Part shown: positions 6,843 through 14,518 of the stretch, in pieces | How the letters are laid out: each line of letters opens with the position of its first letter | How positions within the stretch are numbered: position 1 is the stretch's first letter | NCBI GenBank assembly: GCA_045627385.1 | Contig: JAZQNO010000003.1 | Span: 1-17,796 of the forward strand | From: UBA1757 sp045627385 | Lineage (GTDB): Bacteria; Bacteroidota; Bacteroidia; Bacteroidales; UBA1402 | Length of the DNA: 17,796 bases | Direction: 5' to 3' | Made by a program: the position numbers and the translations under genes | Notes under the pieces: model-generated | The model's input: the letters and a program-made list of their open reading frames with translations, nothing else | Database searches by the model: none | What the model was told of the DNA's origin: nothing

Positions 6843-7927
6843 TCCTCACAGACGAAAAGGTCGGGATATCGGGGCTGCACCCCGCGGAAACAACTGCGGA
6901 TAATGGCCATGTCGGCCTTCTCGTCACCGCTCGGATAGAACAGACAGTCGGTGCTGATGAGCTTCTTGCCATAATCCAGTTTCATCAGCAGAATGGGCAC
7001 TTCGGCCTGCAGGGCAATCTGGTAGAATCCTCTCTTCCAGCGCTTCACCGCCTTGCGCGTGCCCTCCGGCGTGACAGCGATGCAACCGTCCAGTCCACGC
7101 AGCGTGGAGGCCAGCTGCTCGCTCATGTGCGCGTCGCGACGGCTCCGGTCCACAGGCACTCCGCCCACCGCTTTGAAGAAAAGGTTCAGCGGAAAAAAGA
7201 ACCAGTCTTTCTTTATCAGGAAATACCCCTCGCGCTTCTCGGCCCAGCCGAAAAGCTTGCACATCACAAAGTCCCAGTTGCTCGTGTGGGGCGCGATGGC
7301 CAGCACACAGCGCCGCAGCTGCGGGTAGCATTCCTCCGTCTGCCAGCCGGCCAGCCTAAGGATAAAACGGGCCATCGAAGCCTTGAAACCCTTTATTTTT
7401 ACGCCACTGGGCTGTCCGTGCATCACCCGGTGCTCGCGTATGTCGGTCGAGGAAATGGCCATTTGCGGCGCATCGTCGAACATCCGCACGCGAGTCCAGC
7501 CGTCAGGCACCCGGTTGGCACAGCCCGGACGCGGGTAGACCAGCACGTCGAAACGGTCGCGAATCCACTGCGACTCGTGCCAGTTGGCAAAACAGTCGAG
7601 ATTGTCGCCGCCGATGATGAGCGAAAACACGCGCTCGGGATACCGCTCGCCCAGCGCTCTCAGCGTGTTGGACATGTAGGAAGGGCGGGGCAGTTCCAGC
7701 TCAATGTCGCAGACCTGAAACTGCGGATAGGGCGCCAGCTTCAGGCGGGCGGCTTCCAGCCGCTGCTGCGCATCGCTCAGGTCTTCGGCCTTCTTCATCG
7801 GATTCTGAGGACTGACCACAAACCAGACCTCGTCGAGCAGACCGCTCCGGTAGAAATAGTCTGCCAAAGCGATATGCCCCTCGTGAAGAGGATGAAAACT
7901 GCCGCCGAAAATACCTGTCCTTATCAT
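6839..7927 (-). CDS. nadD: Fusion: nicotinate-nucleotide adenylyltransferase (NadD) plus PlsC-like acyltransferase
   Basis: The 362-residue open frame joins two unrelated enzymes. Residues 1 to about 166 are NadD: GIFGGSFHPLHEGH (5-18) is the nucleotide-binding motif, SPQNPMK (39-45) and SYMSNTLRAL (83-92) are family hallmarks, and ISSTDIRE (158-165) is the adenylyltransferase motif. NadD makes deamido-NAD from nicotinate mononucleotide. Residues from about 178 are an acyltransferase of the lysophospholipid family: HTSNWD (214-219) is the H-x4-D catalytic motif, GGVPVDRSRR (255-264) and PEGTR (287-291) are motifs II and III. The roughly 25 residues that normally close NadD after SSTxIR are missing or replaced. 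An internal ATG at 7423 or 7375 could start a separate acyltransferase. The start overlaps the YicC stop as ATGA. Both assignments are strong; the physical fusion needs confirmation. Confidence 0.85.
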   Translation of the reverse strand: MIRTGIFGGSFHPLHEGHIALADYFYRSGLLDEVWFVVSPQNPMKKAEDLSDAQQRLEAARLKLAPYPQFQVCDIELELPRPSYMSNTLRALGERYPERVFSLIIGGDNLDCFANWHESQWIRDRFDVLVYPRPGCANRVPDGWTRVRMFDDAPQMAISSTDIREHRVMHGQPSGVKIKGFKASMARFILRLAGWQTEECYPQLRRCVLAIAPHTSNWDFVMCKLFGWAEKREGYFLIKKDWFFFPLNLFFKAVGGVPVDRSRRDAHMSEQLASTLRGLDGCIAVTPEGTRKAVKRWKRGFYQIALQAEVPILLMKLDYGKKLISTDCLFYPSGDEKADMAIIRSCFRGVQPRYPDLFVCEE

Positions 7928-8808
7928 AATACGTTCAATACCTGTTCCTTCATCTGTTCAAGCTCGTCCTTCATGCAGACCACGATGCGCTGCATCTCGG
8001 CCTGGTTCGACTTAGAGCCCAGCGTGTTTATTTCCCGACCCATCTCCTGCAGGATGAAACCCATCTTCTTGCCCTTGCCGGCACCGGCCTCCTCTTCGCC
8101 CTCCATCGTCTCGCGCATATAGCGGCAATGGTTGGCCAGACGCGTCTTCTCTTCCGTAATGTCCAGTTTCTCCAGATAATAGATAAGCTCCTGCTCGAAA
8201 CGGTTCTTGTCGTAATCCTTCTGCTGGAGTTTCTCCAGCGCGTCGGTCAGACGGGCCTTGATGCGCTCGATGCGCCCCGTCTCGTAGGGAGCCACGCTGG
8301 CCAGCAGTTCTTCGATGCGGGCCACCTTGTCCAGAAAGAAACGGTTCAGCATGTCGCCCTCCTGCGTGCGGAAAGCCACCAGATTGGCAATGGCTTCGTC
8401 CACCAGAGCGTGCACCTGCTGCCACTCGTTTTCATCGGTGTCGAAACTCTCGCCCTGCATCACATTGGGCAGACGCAACAGCACGCTCCAAGGGTCCTGA
8501 GGCGCAGCAATGCCCAGCTTGGCCGAGAGTTCGCCGATGCGCCGGCTGTAGGCGGCCAGCATCTCCTCGTTGATGTTGGTGGCGTTGAGCGTCTGGTTGT
8601 TTTCGGTGTAGATGCAGAAATCCACCTTGCCGCGCTCGAGCTTCTTGAGAATCTCATTGCGCAGTTCGTTCTCGCGGTCCCTGTAGTAGGGCGATATGCG
8701 GGTCGAAAGATCCAACTGCTTGCTGTTGAGCGAACGGATCTCCACACTCACTTTCCTGCCGTTGATTTCGGCCTGGGCCTTGCCATAGCCGGTCATTGAA
8801 AGAATCAT
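7924..8808 (-). CDS. yicC: YicC-family endoribonuclease
   Basis: The 294-residue protein starts with the family hallmark MILSMTGYGKA and has the YicC N-terminal region (about 1-155, including VEIRSLNSKQLD). It ends with the DUF1732 domain (about 210-294), which contains GKKMGFILQEMGREINTLGSK. Length matches the family (about 290). E. coli YicC has been described as an RNase involved in small-RNA turnover, which is the basis for the assigned role. In many bacteria yicC is followed by guanylate kinase (gmk). Here it runs straight into nadD with a 4-base overlap and no gmk between them. The 35 bases upstream contain an A-rich leader, typical of Bacteroidetes ribosome loading. Confidence 0.92.
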   Translation of the reverse strand: MILSMTGYGKAQAEINGRKVSVEIRSLNSKQLDLSTRISPYYRDRENELRNEILKKLERGKVDFCIYTENNQTLNATNINEEMLAAYSRRIGELSAKLGIAAPQDPWSVLLRLPNVMQGESFDTDENEWQQVHALVDEAIANLVAFRTQEGDMLNRFFLDKVARIEELLASVAPYETGRIERIKARLTDALEKLQQKDYDKNRFEQELIYYLEKLDITEEKTRLANHCRYMRETMEGEEEAGAGKGKKMGFILQEMGREINTLGSKSNQAEMQRIVVCMKDELEQMKEQVLNVL

Positions 8809-8828
8809 CTTATAGCGTTTTTTTATCA

Positions 8829-8849
8829 GTTAACGATTAACGGTCAACG
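8829..8849. repeat. Three imperfect 7-base repeats in the acyl-CoA synthetase/yicC gap
   Basis: Just downstream of, and slightly overlapping, the synthetase stop, TTAACGA, TTAACGG and TCAACGG follow each other directly. They fall in the only sizeable gap (35 bases) of the minus-strand run. They might be a regulator site for an internal promoter of yicC, or chance. No clear -7 box is present. Confidence 0.3.
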
Positions 8850-10562
8850 GCCCGAACCCTGCGCGTCCTCCTGCCGGATCTGTCCGCGTCGGATCTTGCC
8901 GCTGATGGTCTTGGGCAGCTCGTCCACAAACTCCACGACACGCGGATACTTGTAGGGAGCCGTAGTCTTCTTCACATGATTCTGGATCTCCTTGACGAGC
9001 GCTTCCTTTTCGGCCTCATGTCCGGGAGCCAGACAGCCGCGGTACTCCTTTGCCAGGATGATGGTGGCCTTCACCACCTGACCGCGCACCTCGTCGGGAA
9101 CCCCCGTGATGGCGCATTCCACCACAGCCGGATGGGTCATCAGCGCACTCTCCACCTCGAAGGGACCGATGCGGTAGCCGCTGCTCTTGATCACATCGTC
9201 GGTGCGGCCCACAAACCAGAAATAACCGTCCTGGTCGCGCCAGGCCACATCGCCCGTGTGGTAGAGGCCGTCATGCATCACTTCGGCCGTCCTGTCACCG
9301 TCGCGGTAATACTCTTTGAACAGACCGTAAGGCTTGCCGTCGGGACGGCTGCAGGCCTTGTTGCGGCCCTCGATGTGCAGCACGATTTCGCCCTGTTCGC
9401 CTTCCTCGGCAATGCGGCCGTCGGGCGTCATCAGGTCCATGTCGTAGGCCGGGTTCGACACACCCATCGAGCCGGGCTTGGGCTCCATCCAAGGGAAAGT
9501 GCCGATGGTCATCGAAGTCTCGGTCTGGCCGAAACCCTCACGCATCTTTATGCCCGTGGCACGGAAGAAAGTGTCGTAGACCGACGGATTGAGCGGTTCG
9601 CCGGCCAGCGTGCAGTATTCCAGATGGCTGAGGTCGTATTTCGAGAGATCTTCGCGAATCATGAATCGGTAGATGGTGGGCGGCGCGCAGAACGAAGTCA
9701 CGCGGTAGTCCTGCATCTTCTGCAGAATGTCGGCCGCGGCAAACTTCTCGTGGTCGTAGACAAACACGGCCGCACCCACGAACCACTGTCCGTAGAGCTT
9801 GCCCCACACGGCCTTGCCCCAACCCGTGTCGGCCACGGTCAGATGCAGGCTGTTCTCGTGGAGACGGTGCCAGTACTTGGCCGTGACGATGTGACCGATG
9901 GGGTAGGTGAAATAGTGGGCCACCATCTTGGGTTGGCCGCTGGTGCCCGAGGTGAAGTACATCAGCGAGATGTCGTCGTTGTCGTTCACGTTTTCAGGAC
10001 GGACGAAAGGAGCCGCCTGGGCAATGCCTTCCTGAAAGTTCTCCCAGCCTTCGGGAAAAAGCTCGCCCACCGAAACCACCGTTTGCAGCGAAGGCGAATC
10101 GGCGCGGGCATCCTCGATGTGACGGACGATTTCCTCCTCGCCGGCCGCGACAATCATCTTTATGTCGGCCGCCTGACAGCGGTAAACGATGTCCTTTTTG
10201 GTGAGCAGATGCGTGGCCGGAATGGCAATGGCGCCAATCTTGTGCAGCGCCACGATGGAAAACCAAAACTCCACGCGGCGCTTGAGGATGAGCATCACCG
10301 GGTCGCCCTTGCCTATGCCCAGCTGCTGGAAATAGGAGGCCGTGCGGTCGCTCAGGTCCTTGATGTCCTTGAAGGAATATTCGCGGTGCACGCCTTTGTC
10401 GTTGGTCCAGCACAGCGCCCGCTTGTCGGGAGCCTGCTCAGCCCAGGCGTCCACCACGTCGTACCCGAAATTGAAATGGTCGGGCACCGTGAAGGCCAGA
10501 TGCTCGCGGAAATCTTCCATCGAGCTGAATTCGGTCTGTTTGAGAAACCTGTCTAGTATCAT
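8844..10562 (-). CDS. AMP-forming acyl-CoA synthetase (medium-chain/acetyl type)
   Basis: This 572-residue member of the adenylate-forming superfamily activates a carboxylic acid to its acyl-CoA through an acyl-AMP intermediate. It carries the P-loop YFTSGTSGQPKM (residues 202-213), GFGQTE (343-348), YHTGDVAWRDQDGY (434-447), the hinge region GRTDDVIKSSGYRIGPFEVE (452-471), and the catalytic Lys556 in PKTISGKIRRGQ. All key residues are intact. Overall shape and the DTGWGKAVWGKLYGQW segment resemble the medium-chain (ACSM-like) group more than acetyl-CoA synthetase, but the chain length cannot be fixed by eye. It lies 18 bases downstream of the XRE-cupin regulator, a pairing common in Bacteroidales, so that regulator probably controls it. 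It could supply acyl groups for the acyltransferase domain encoded two genes later; that link is hypothetical. Confidence 0.93.
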   Translation of the reverse strand: MILDRFLKQTEFSSMEDFREHLAFTVPDHFNFGYDVVDAWAEQAPDKRALCWTNDKGVHREYSFKDIKDLSDRTASYFQQLGIGKGDPVMLILKRRVEFWFSIVALHKIGAIAIPATHLLTKKDIVYRCQAADIKMIVAAGEEEIVRHIEDARADSPSLQTVVSVGELFPEGWENFQEGIAQAAPFVRPENVNDNDDISLMYFTSGTSGQPKMVAHYFTYPIGHIVTAKYWHRLHENSLHLTVADTGWGKAVWGKLYGQWFVGAAVFVYDHEKFAAADILQKMQDYRVTSFCAPPTIYRFMIREDLSKYDLSHLEYCTLAGEPLNPSVYDTFFRATGIKMREGFGQTETSMTIGTFPWMEPKPGSMGVSNPAYDMDLMTPDGRIAEEGEQGEIVLHIEGRNKACSRPDGKPYGLFKEYYRDGDRTAEVMHDGLYHTGDVAWRDQDGYFWFVGRTDDVIKSSGYRIGPFEVESALMTHPAVVECAITGVPDEVRGQVVKATIILAKEYRGCLAPGHEAEKEALVKEIQNHVKKTTAPYKYPRVVEFVDELPKTISGKIRRGQIRQEDAQGSGR

Positions 10563-10580
10563 TGCGAAAATGAAATCCGA

Positions 10581-11135
10581 TTAGAGAATGATGGCGAAAA
10601 ACCTGACCGGCTTTCCGTTGAGCGCCTTCATGCCGTGAGGCTTGGTAGAGTCGAAATAGATGCTGTCGCCCTCTTCCAGAACGAGGGTCTTTCCGTCGAT
10701 GGTGAGCATCAGCGTGCCCTCCAGCACCATGTTGAACTCCTGCGAAGGATGGGTGTTGAGGTGCATCGGCCGCTCGCTGTCGTCGGGCTCCACCGTGACG
10801 ATGAAAGGCTGGGCCTTGGCGTTCTTGAAGCCCATCGACAGGGCCTGGTACTTGTAGGCCTTGCTGCGTTCCACGGCCTGCCCCTTGTCTTTGCGGCACA
10901 GGAAATAAGAGCTCATGTAGGCCTCGTCGCCCGAAAAGATGGTGCTGGGCTGAATGCCGTACTGACGGGCAAACAGGCAGATGAAATTCATGGGAATGTC
11001 GACTTCGCCGCTCTCGTAGCGTTCGTAGTCGGACTGGCTCACGCCGCAGGACTGGGCCACTTCGGCGGTGCTGATGTCCATGGCGTCGCGCATGCCGCGC
11101 AACCTTTCGGCAATCTGACGGATCTGTTCGTTCAT
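10581..11135 (-). CDS. XRE-family regulator with C-terminal cupin sensor
   Basis: The 184-residue protein combines an XRE helix-turn-helix (about residues 8-65; AEVAQSCGVSQSDYERYESG) with a cupin domain (about 108-184; MHLNTHPSQEFNMVLEGTLML, then EEGDSIYFDSTKPHGM with the second-motif His). Such regulators sense a small metabolite in the cupin and control the adjacent gene. It heads the minus-strand run, 18 bases before the acyl-CoA synthetase, so a fatty acid, acyl-CoA or related ligand is a reasonable guess. It is transcribed divergently from mntP, and a 29-base palindrome carrying both -7 boxes lies 22 bases upstream of its start codon, the natural place for its operator. Confidence 0.92.
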   Translation of the reverse strand: MNEQIRQIAERLRGMRDAMDISTAEVAQSCGVSQSDYERYESGEVDIPMNFICLFARQYGIQPSTIFSGDEAYMSSYFLCRKDKGQAVERSKAYKYQALSMGFKNAKAQPFIVTVEPDDSERPMHLNTHPSQEFNMVLEGTLMLTIDGKTLVLEEGDSIYFDSTKPHGMKALNGKPVRFFAIIL

Positions 11136-11157
11136 AACTGATGGGTGTTTATAGCGT

Positions 11158-11186
11158 GCAAAGTTAAGGAAAATCCCTAACTTTGC
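11158..11186. promoter_or_regulatory. Palindromic divergent promoter/operator with a -7 box on each strand
   Basis: The arms GCAAAGTTAAGG (11158-11169) and CCCTAACTTTGC (11175-11186) pair at 11 of 12 positions around a five-base loop. Each arm contains TAACTTTG, a match to the Bacteroidetes -7 consensus: plus strand at 11178-11185, minus strand at 11166-11159. Start sites would fall near 11191 and 11153, giving leaders of about 20 bases to mntP (11211) and the XRE-cupin gene (11135). No good -33 TTTG is seen at the usual spacing on either strand. A bound dimer would cover both promoters at once. Confidence 0.65.
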
Positions 11187-11210
11187 AGCCTGTCATTCTA
11201 CATAAATCCT

Positions 11211-11780
11211 ATGAGTCTGATCGAAATCGCCCTCATCGCCATCGGCCTGGCCATGGACTGCTTTGCCGTCTCCATCGTCTGCGGACTGGTAATGAAGCGT
11301 TTCCAATGGTGGCCCATGCTGCGCATCGCCCTCATGTTCGGCCTGTTCCAGGCGCTCATGCCCTGCATCGGATGGCTTCTCGGCACGCAGTTCTACGATT
11401 ACATCTGCGGTTTCGACCATTGGATCGCCTTCGGCATCCTGGGCTTTCTGGGCGTGAAGATGATTCTGGACGACCTCAAACCCTCCCCATCGGGCGAGCC
11501 AACGCCGACGGTCAACCCCTACAGCTGGAAAGTCGTGACTACCCTGGCGGTGGCCACCTCCATCGACGCGCTGGCCGTGGGCCTGTCCTTCTCGCTGCTC
11601 GAAATCAGGCTGTGGATGTCGGTCCTCATCATCGGTCTGGCCTCCTTCGTCCTGCCCTGGATCGGCATGGGCCTGGCCATGGCCTTCGGAAAACGCCTGC
11701 ATCTCAAGGCCAACCTCATCGGCGGCATCATCCTCGCAGGCATCGGCCTCAAGATCCTGTTGGAGCATCTGCTCGCATAA
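11211..11780 (+). CDS. mntP: Manganese efflux pump MntP
   Basis: The 189-residue inner-membrane protein has six predicted helices in two homologous halves. Each half carries the conserved acidic site: Asp16 in GLAMDCFAVS and Asp119 in VATSIDALAVGLSF. Both aspartates are needed for Mn2+ export in characterised MntP proteins. A soluble loop, LKPSPSGEPTPT (89-100), separates the halves. Length matches the family. Many bacteria control mntP with a Mn2+ riboswitch, but here the likely leader is only about 20 bases, so none is present. Control probably acts at the palindromic promoter. The next gene starts 12 bases downstream, which suggests co-transcription with a functionally unrelated glycosidase. 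Confidence 0.93.
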   Translation: MSLIEIALIAIGLAMDCFAVSIVCGLVMKRFQWWPMLRIALMFGLFQALMPCIGWLLGTQFYDYICGFDHWIAFGILGFLGVKMILDDLKPSPSGEPTPTVNPYSWKVVTTLAVATSIDALAVGLSFSLLEIRLWMSVLIIGLASFVLPWIGMGLAMAFGKRLHLKANLIGGIILAGIGLKILLEHLLA

Positions 11781-11792
11781 TACCATACAGAT

Positions 11793-13874
11793 ATGAAACG
11801 ATTGATTTTCAAAGGACTGTTCCTGCTCGGCCTGCTTGTGGCGAACTTCTCGGCGGCCGCTTCCGAAACCGCTGTCGGCAATCTGGAAAAAGGCGACTAC
11901 GGCTACCTCTACTGCCACATGAGCGACCGCGGCGAATGGACCGCCTACGCGCTCAGCCGCGACGGCCTGCACTTCCACGACCTCATCAACGGCGATTCCA
12001 TCTTCAGCGCCCACCGGCTGGCCCGCATCGAAGGCGGCACCCGCGACGCCTACATCTGCCGCAAGCACGACGGCAGCGGCTACCTCATGGTCTGCACCGA
12101 CATGAAAGTGGCCGCCTCGCACCAGTGGAACAACTACGGCATCGACCTGCTCCGCTCCGACGACCTCATCCATTGGGAATCGGTCACCTTCGACTTCCGC
12201 CGCGGCCCGGCAATCTTCAGCGACCCCGAGTCGCCCGACGTCTACCGCCACTGGTCGGCCGTGCACCGCGTCTGGGCGCCCCAGATTTTCTGGGATGCCA
12301 CCTACAGCTGGCCCGACGGCCGCAAAGGCGGCTACATGGTCTATTTCTCCATGCTCAACAGCCAGGAAGAAGGCTACGACCGCATGTACTTCTCCTACGC
12401 CGACGAGTCGTTCACCACGCTCACCAAGCCGCAGCTGCTGCTCGACTGGGGCTATGCCACCATCGACGCCGACATCCACTACCTGCCCTACGACGGACAG
12501 TACCACCTGATGATCAAGAAAGAAGGCGGCACGCCCGGCCTGTTCACCTCTACGGCGCCCACGCTCAGAGGCCCCTGGGCCGAACCCGACGACAAAGACT
12601 ACGTCAATTTCGAAGGCAACAAGAAGTGCGAAGGCGTCTCGGCCTTCCAGCTCATCGGCGACAGCACCTGGCGCATCGCCTACATCGAATACTCCTCGCG
12701 CCCCAAGAACTACCGCATCTGCCAGGCCGATGCACGCATGAGCCATTTCAGCAATCCGCAGAACATCGAGGGCGTGAACGGCCCGCAGCACGGCTCATTC
12801 ATGCGCCTCACACAAGAGGAATACGAACGCCTGCAGGCCTGGTCAGACGCCCGGGAAGCGCAGCATCTGCAGCCCAACCGGGCCAATCCGGTCTTTCCGG
12901 GCATGCATGCCGACCCTGAGGTGCTCTACAGCCACCAGACGGGCCGCTACTACATCTATCCCACCACCGACGGTGCCGAGGGCTGGCACAGCCACGATTT
13001 CAGAGCCTACTCCGCGCCCGACCTCTTCGCCACGGACGACCTGCAGCAGGGCAGGGCGGAGGCTTTGCCCGAATGGACCGACGAAGGCGTCATCTTCGAC
13101 CTGCAGAAAGACTGCTCCTGGGCCGATGCCTACGCCTGGGCGCCCTGCATCATCGAACGCGCCTATGAAAAGGGCTGGTGGCTGTTCAAGAAAGTCAGCT
13201 ACAAGTATTTCTACTACTTCGTGGCCAACAAACAGATCGGCGTGGCCGTGGCCGAGCATCCGGCAGGTCCCTTCCGCGACGCTCTGGGCAGACCGCTGCT
13301 CGACAAGGCGCCTCAGGGTACCCGCGGCCAGGTCATCGACCCCGATGTCTTCCAAGACCCCGTCAGCGGCAAGTATTATCTCTATTGGGGCAACGGCTTC
13401 ATGGCCGTTTCAGAGCTCAACGACGACATGGTTTCCATCCGCGAGGGTTCCACCCGCGTGCTCATACCGCAGTCCGAGCGCCGTCGCTACGGCTACTGCG
13501 AGGGCACCTACGTGTTCTACCGCGATGGAAAATACTATTTCATGTGGTCCGAAAACGACACCCGCAGCGCCAACTACCGCGTCCGCTACCTCATCAGCGA
13601 TTCGCCCGTGGCCTTGGTGCGCGACGGACAGCCGGCCATGACGGAGCGTCAGGCGGTGCTGTCGCAGAACCCTTCGATGCAGATTTACGGCACGGGCCAT
13701 CACAGCGTCATCTGCAAACCGGGCACCGACGAGTGGTACATCGTCTACCACCGTTTCACACGTCCGGAAGGCATCAAAAAAGGCTGGTCGGCAGGCTATT
13801 ACCGCGAAGTCTGCACAGACCGGCTCCATTTCAACGAAGACGGCAGTCTTGTGCCGGTAAAACCGAATTATTGA
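11793..13874 (+). CDS. Glycoside hydrolase family 43 protein with two propeller domains
   Basis: This 693-residue secreted protein starts with the signal peptide MKRLIFKGLFLLGLLVANFS (cleavage near residue 23). The C-terminal domain (about 365-693) is a canonical GH43 five-bladed propeller. Asp374 in FPGMHADPEV is the likely base, Asp516 in QVIDPDVFQDP the pKa modulator, and Glu570 in YGYCEGTYVF the acid; TGHHSV near 635 is the usual metal-site His. The N-terminal half (about 30-345) is a second GH43-like propeller that keeps an RDAYI modulator-like site and KCEGVSAF acid-like site but shows no obvious base aspartate at its start. Family members release arabinose, xylose or galactose from plant polysaccharides; the substrate is not determined. 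It acts in the periplasm or outside, since no lipobox Cys is present. No SusC/SusD genes are adjacent. Confidence 0.9.
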   Translation: MKRLIFKGLFLLGLLVANFSAAASETAVGNLEKGDYGYLYCHMSDRGEWTAYALSRDGLHFHDLINGDSIFSAHRLARIEGGTRDAYICRKHDGSGYLMVCTDMKVAASHQWNNYGIDLLRSDDLIHWESVTFDFRRGPAIFSDPESPDVYRHWSAVHRVWAPQIFWDATYSWPDGRKGGYMVYFSMLNSQEEGYDRMYFSYADESFTTLTKPQLLLDWGYATIDADIHYLPYDGQYHLMIKKEGGTPGLFTSTAPTLRGPWAEPDDKDYVNFEGNKKCEGVSAFQLIGDSTWRIAYIEYSSRPKNYRICQADARMSHFSNPQNIEGVNGPQHGSFMRLTQEEYERLQAWSDAREAQHLQPNRANPVFPGMHADPEVLYSHQTGRYYIYPTTDGAEGWHSHDFRAYSAPDLFATDDLQQGRAEALPEWTDEGVIFDLQKDCSWADAYAWAPCIIERAYEKGWWLFKKVSYKYFYYFVANKQIGVAVAEHPAGPFRDALGRPLLDKAPQGTRGQVIDPDVFQDPVSGKYYLYWGNGFMAVSELNDDMVSIREGSTRVLIPQSERRRYGYCEGTYVFYRDGKYYFMWSENDTRSANYRVRYLISDSPVALVRDGQPAMTERQAVLSQNPSMQIYGTGHHSVICKPGTDEWYIVYHRFTRPEGIKKGWSAGYYREVCTDRLHFNEDGSLVPVKPNY

Positions 13875-13911
13875 AATCCGAAACAAACCGATGAAATCCG
13901 AATTTTCCGCA

Positions 13912-14502
13912 ATGAAACGCCTGAGCATGTTTCTGACGGCCATGTGCCTGGCCTCTGCCGTCTCTGTGTCTTATGCCCAACTGCCCGGACTGCCCGCGCA
14001 GAATCCCACCCGGCACGATGTGAAGATGACCCTGCTGTCGCTGGGCAGCGGCTCCACCCGCATCACCTACGAACAGGCCTTCAGCCCGCATACGAGCGCC
14101 GAATTCACGCTCGGTGTCATCGGCTGGGGCTGGGACATCATGAACCGCACCGAACTGTCGGAGGGCTTTGTGGGAAAATTCGCCTACAAGTGGAACGTGC
14201 TGCCTCAGATCGGCTCAAACAGCTGGCTGGCAGGCTTCTATCTCAAGCCCGAGCTCATTGTGGCCGATTTCGATTACATCAGGCAAGGGCAGACAGAACG
14301 CCGTCATACCACACAGACGGCACTGCTGGCCGAAGCCGGCTATCAGCTGGTGCTCGACTGGTTTGTCTTCGATCTCTACACAGGTATGGGCGGCAGCTGG
14401 GGCAACGGCAACGCCAACAACTATTACCACGGCTTCATGCTGTTCCCCACCGACTCCTTCCTGGCCTTCACCGCCGGCTTCCGCCTCGGTGTGGCCTTCT
14501 GA
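13912..14502 (+). CDS. Small outer-membrane beta-barrel protein
   Basis: The 196-residue protein begins with the signal peptide MKRLSMFLTAMCLASAVSVS, ending YAQ with cleavage after Ala22. The mature part alternates polar and hydrophobic residues in short strands, is rich in Gly, Trp, Tyr and Phe (LGVIGWGWDIM, VFDLYTGMGGSWG), and ends LAFTAGFRLGVAF with a terminal Phe, the typical barrel-assembly signal. It resembles the small eight-strand barrels grouped as DUF3575 or porin-family proteins in Bacteroidales. The start at 13912 is preferred because it leaves a clean signal peptide; an in-frame ATG at 13891 would add seven residues. It follows the GH43 gene by 37 bases and ends 16 bases from the convergent small peptide gene. 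Its role is unknown. Confidence 0.78.
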   Translation: MKRLSMFLTAMCLASAVSVSYAQLPGLPAQNPTRHDVKMTLLSLGSGSTRITYEQAFSPHTSAEFTLGVIGWGWDIMNRTELSEGFVGKFAYKWNVLPQIGSNSWLAGFYLKPELIVADFDYIRQGQTERRHTTQTALLAEAGYQLVLDWFVFDLYTGMGGSWGNGNANNYYHGFMLFPTDSFLAFTAGFRLGVAF

Positions 14503-14518
14503 GCCGACGCACCCTTTC

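Noticed and set aside
6743..8122. Plus-strand open frame of 459 codons opposite nadD and yicC
   Set aside because: It is an antisense shadow of genes with complete catalytic motifs on the minus strand.
8976..10556. Plus-strand open frame of 526 codons opposite the acyl-CoA synthetase
   Set aside because: It is the mirror of a gene with all adenylate-forming motifs; its own sequence is low-complexity His/Val/Ala-rich.
11187..11210. Manganese riboswitch (yybP-ykoY) before mntP
   Set aside because: Only about 20 bases lie between the likely start site and the ATG, too few for this riboswitch, and its conserved loops are absent.
13873..13902. Direct repeat TGAAATCCGAA before the barrel protein gene
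   Set aside because: Two 11-base copies 20 bases apart are visible (13872-13882 and 13892-13902), but there is no promoter box or symmetry to suggest function.
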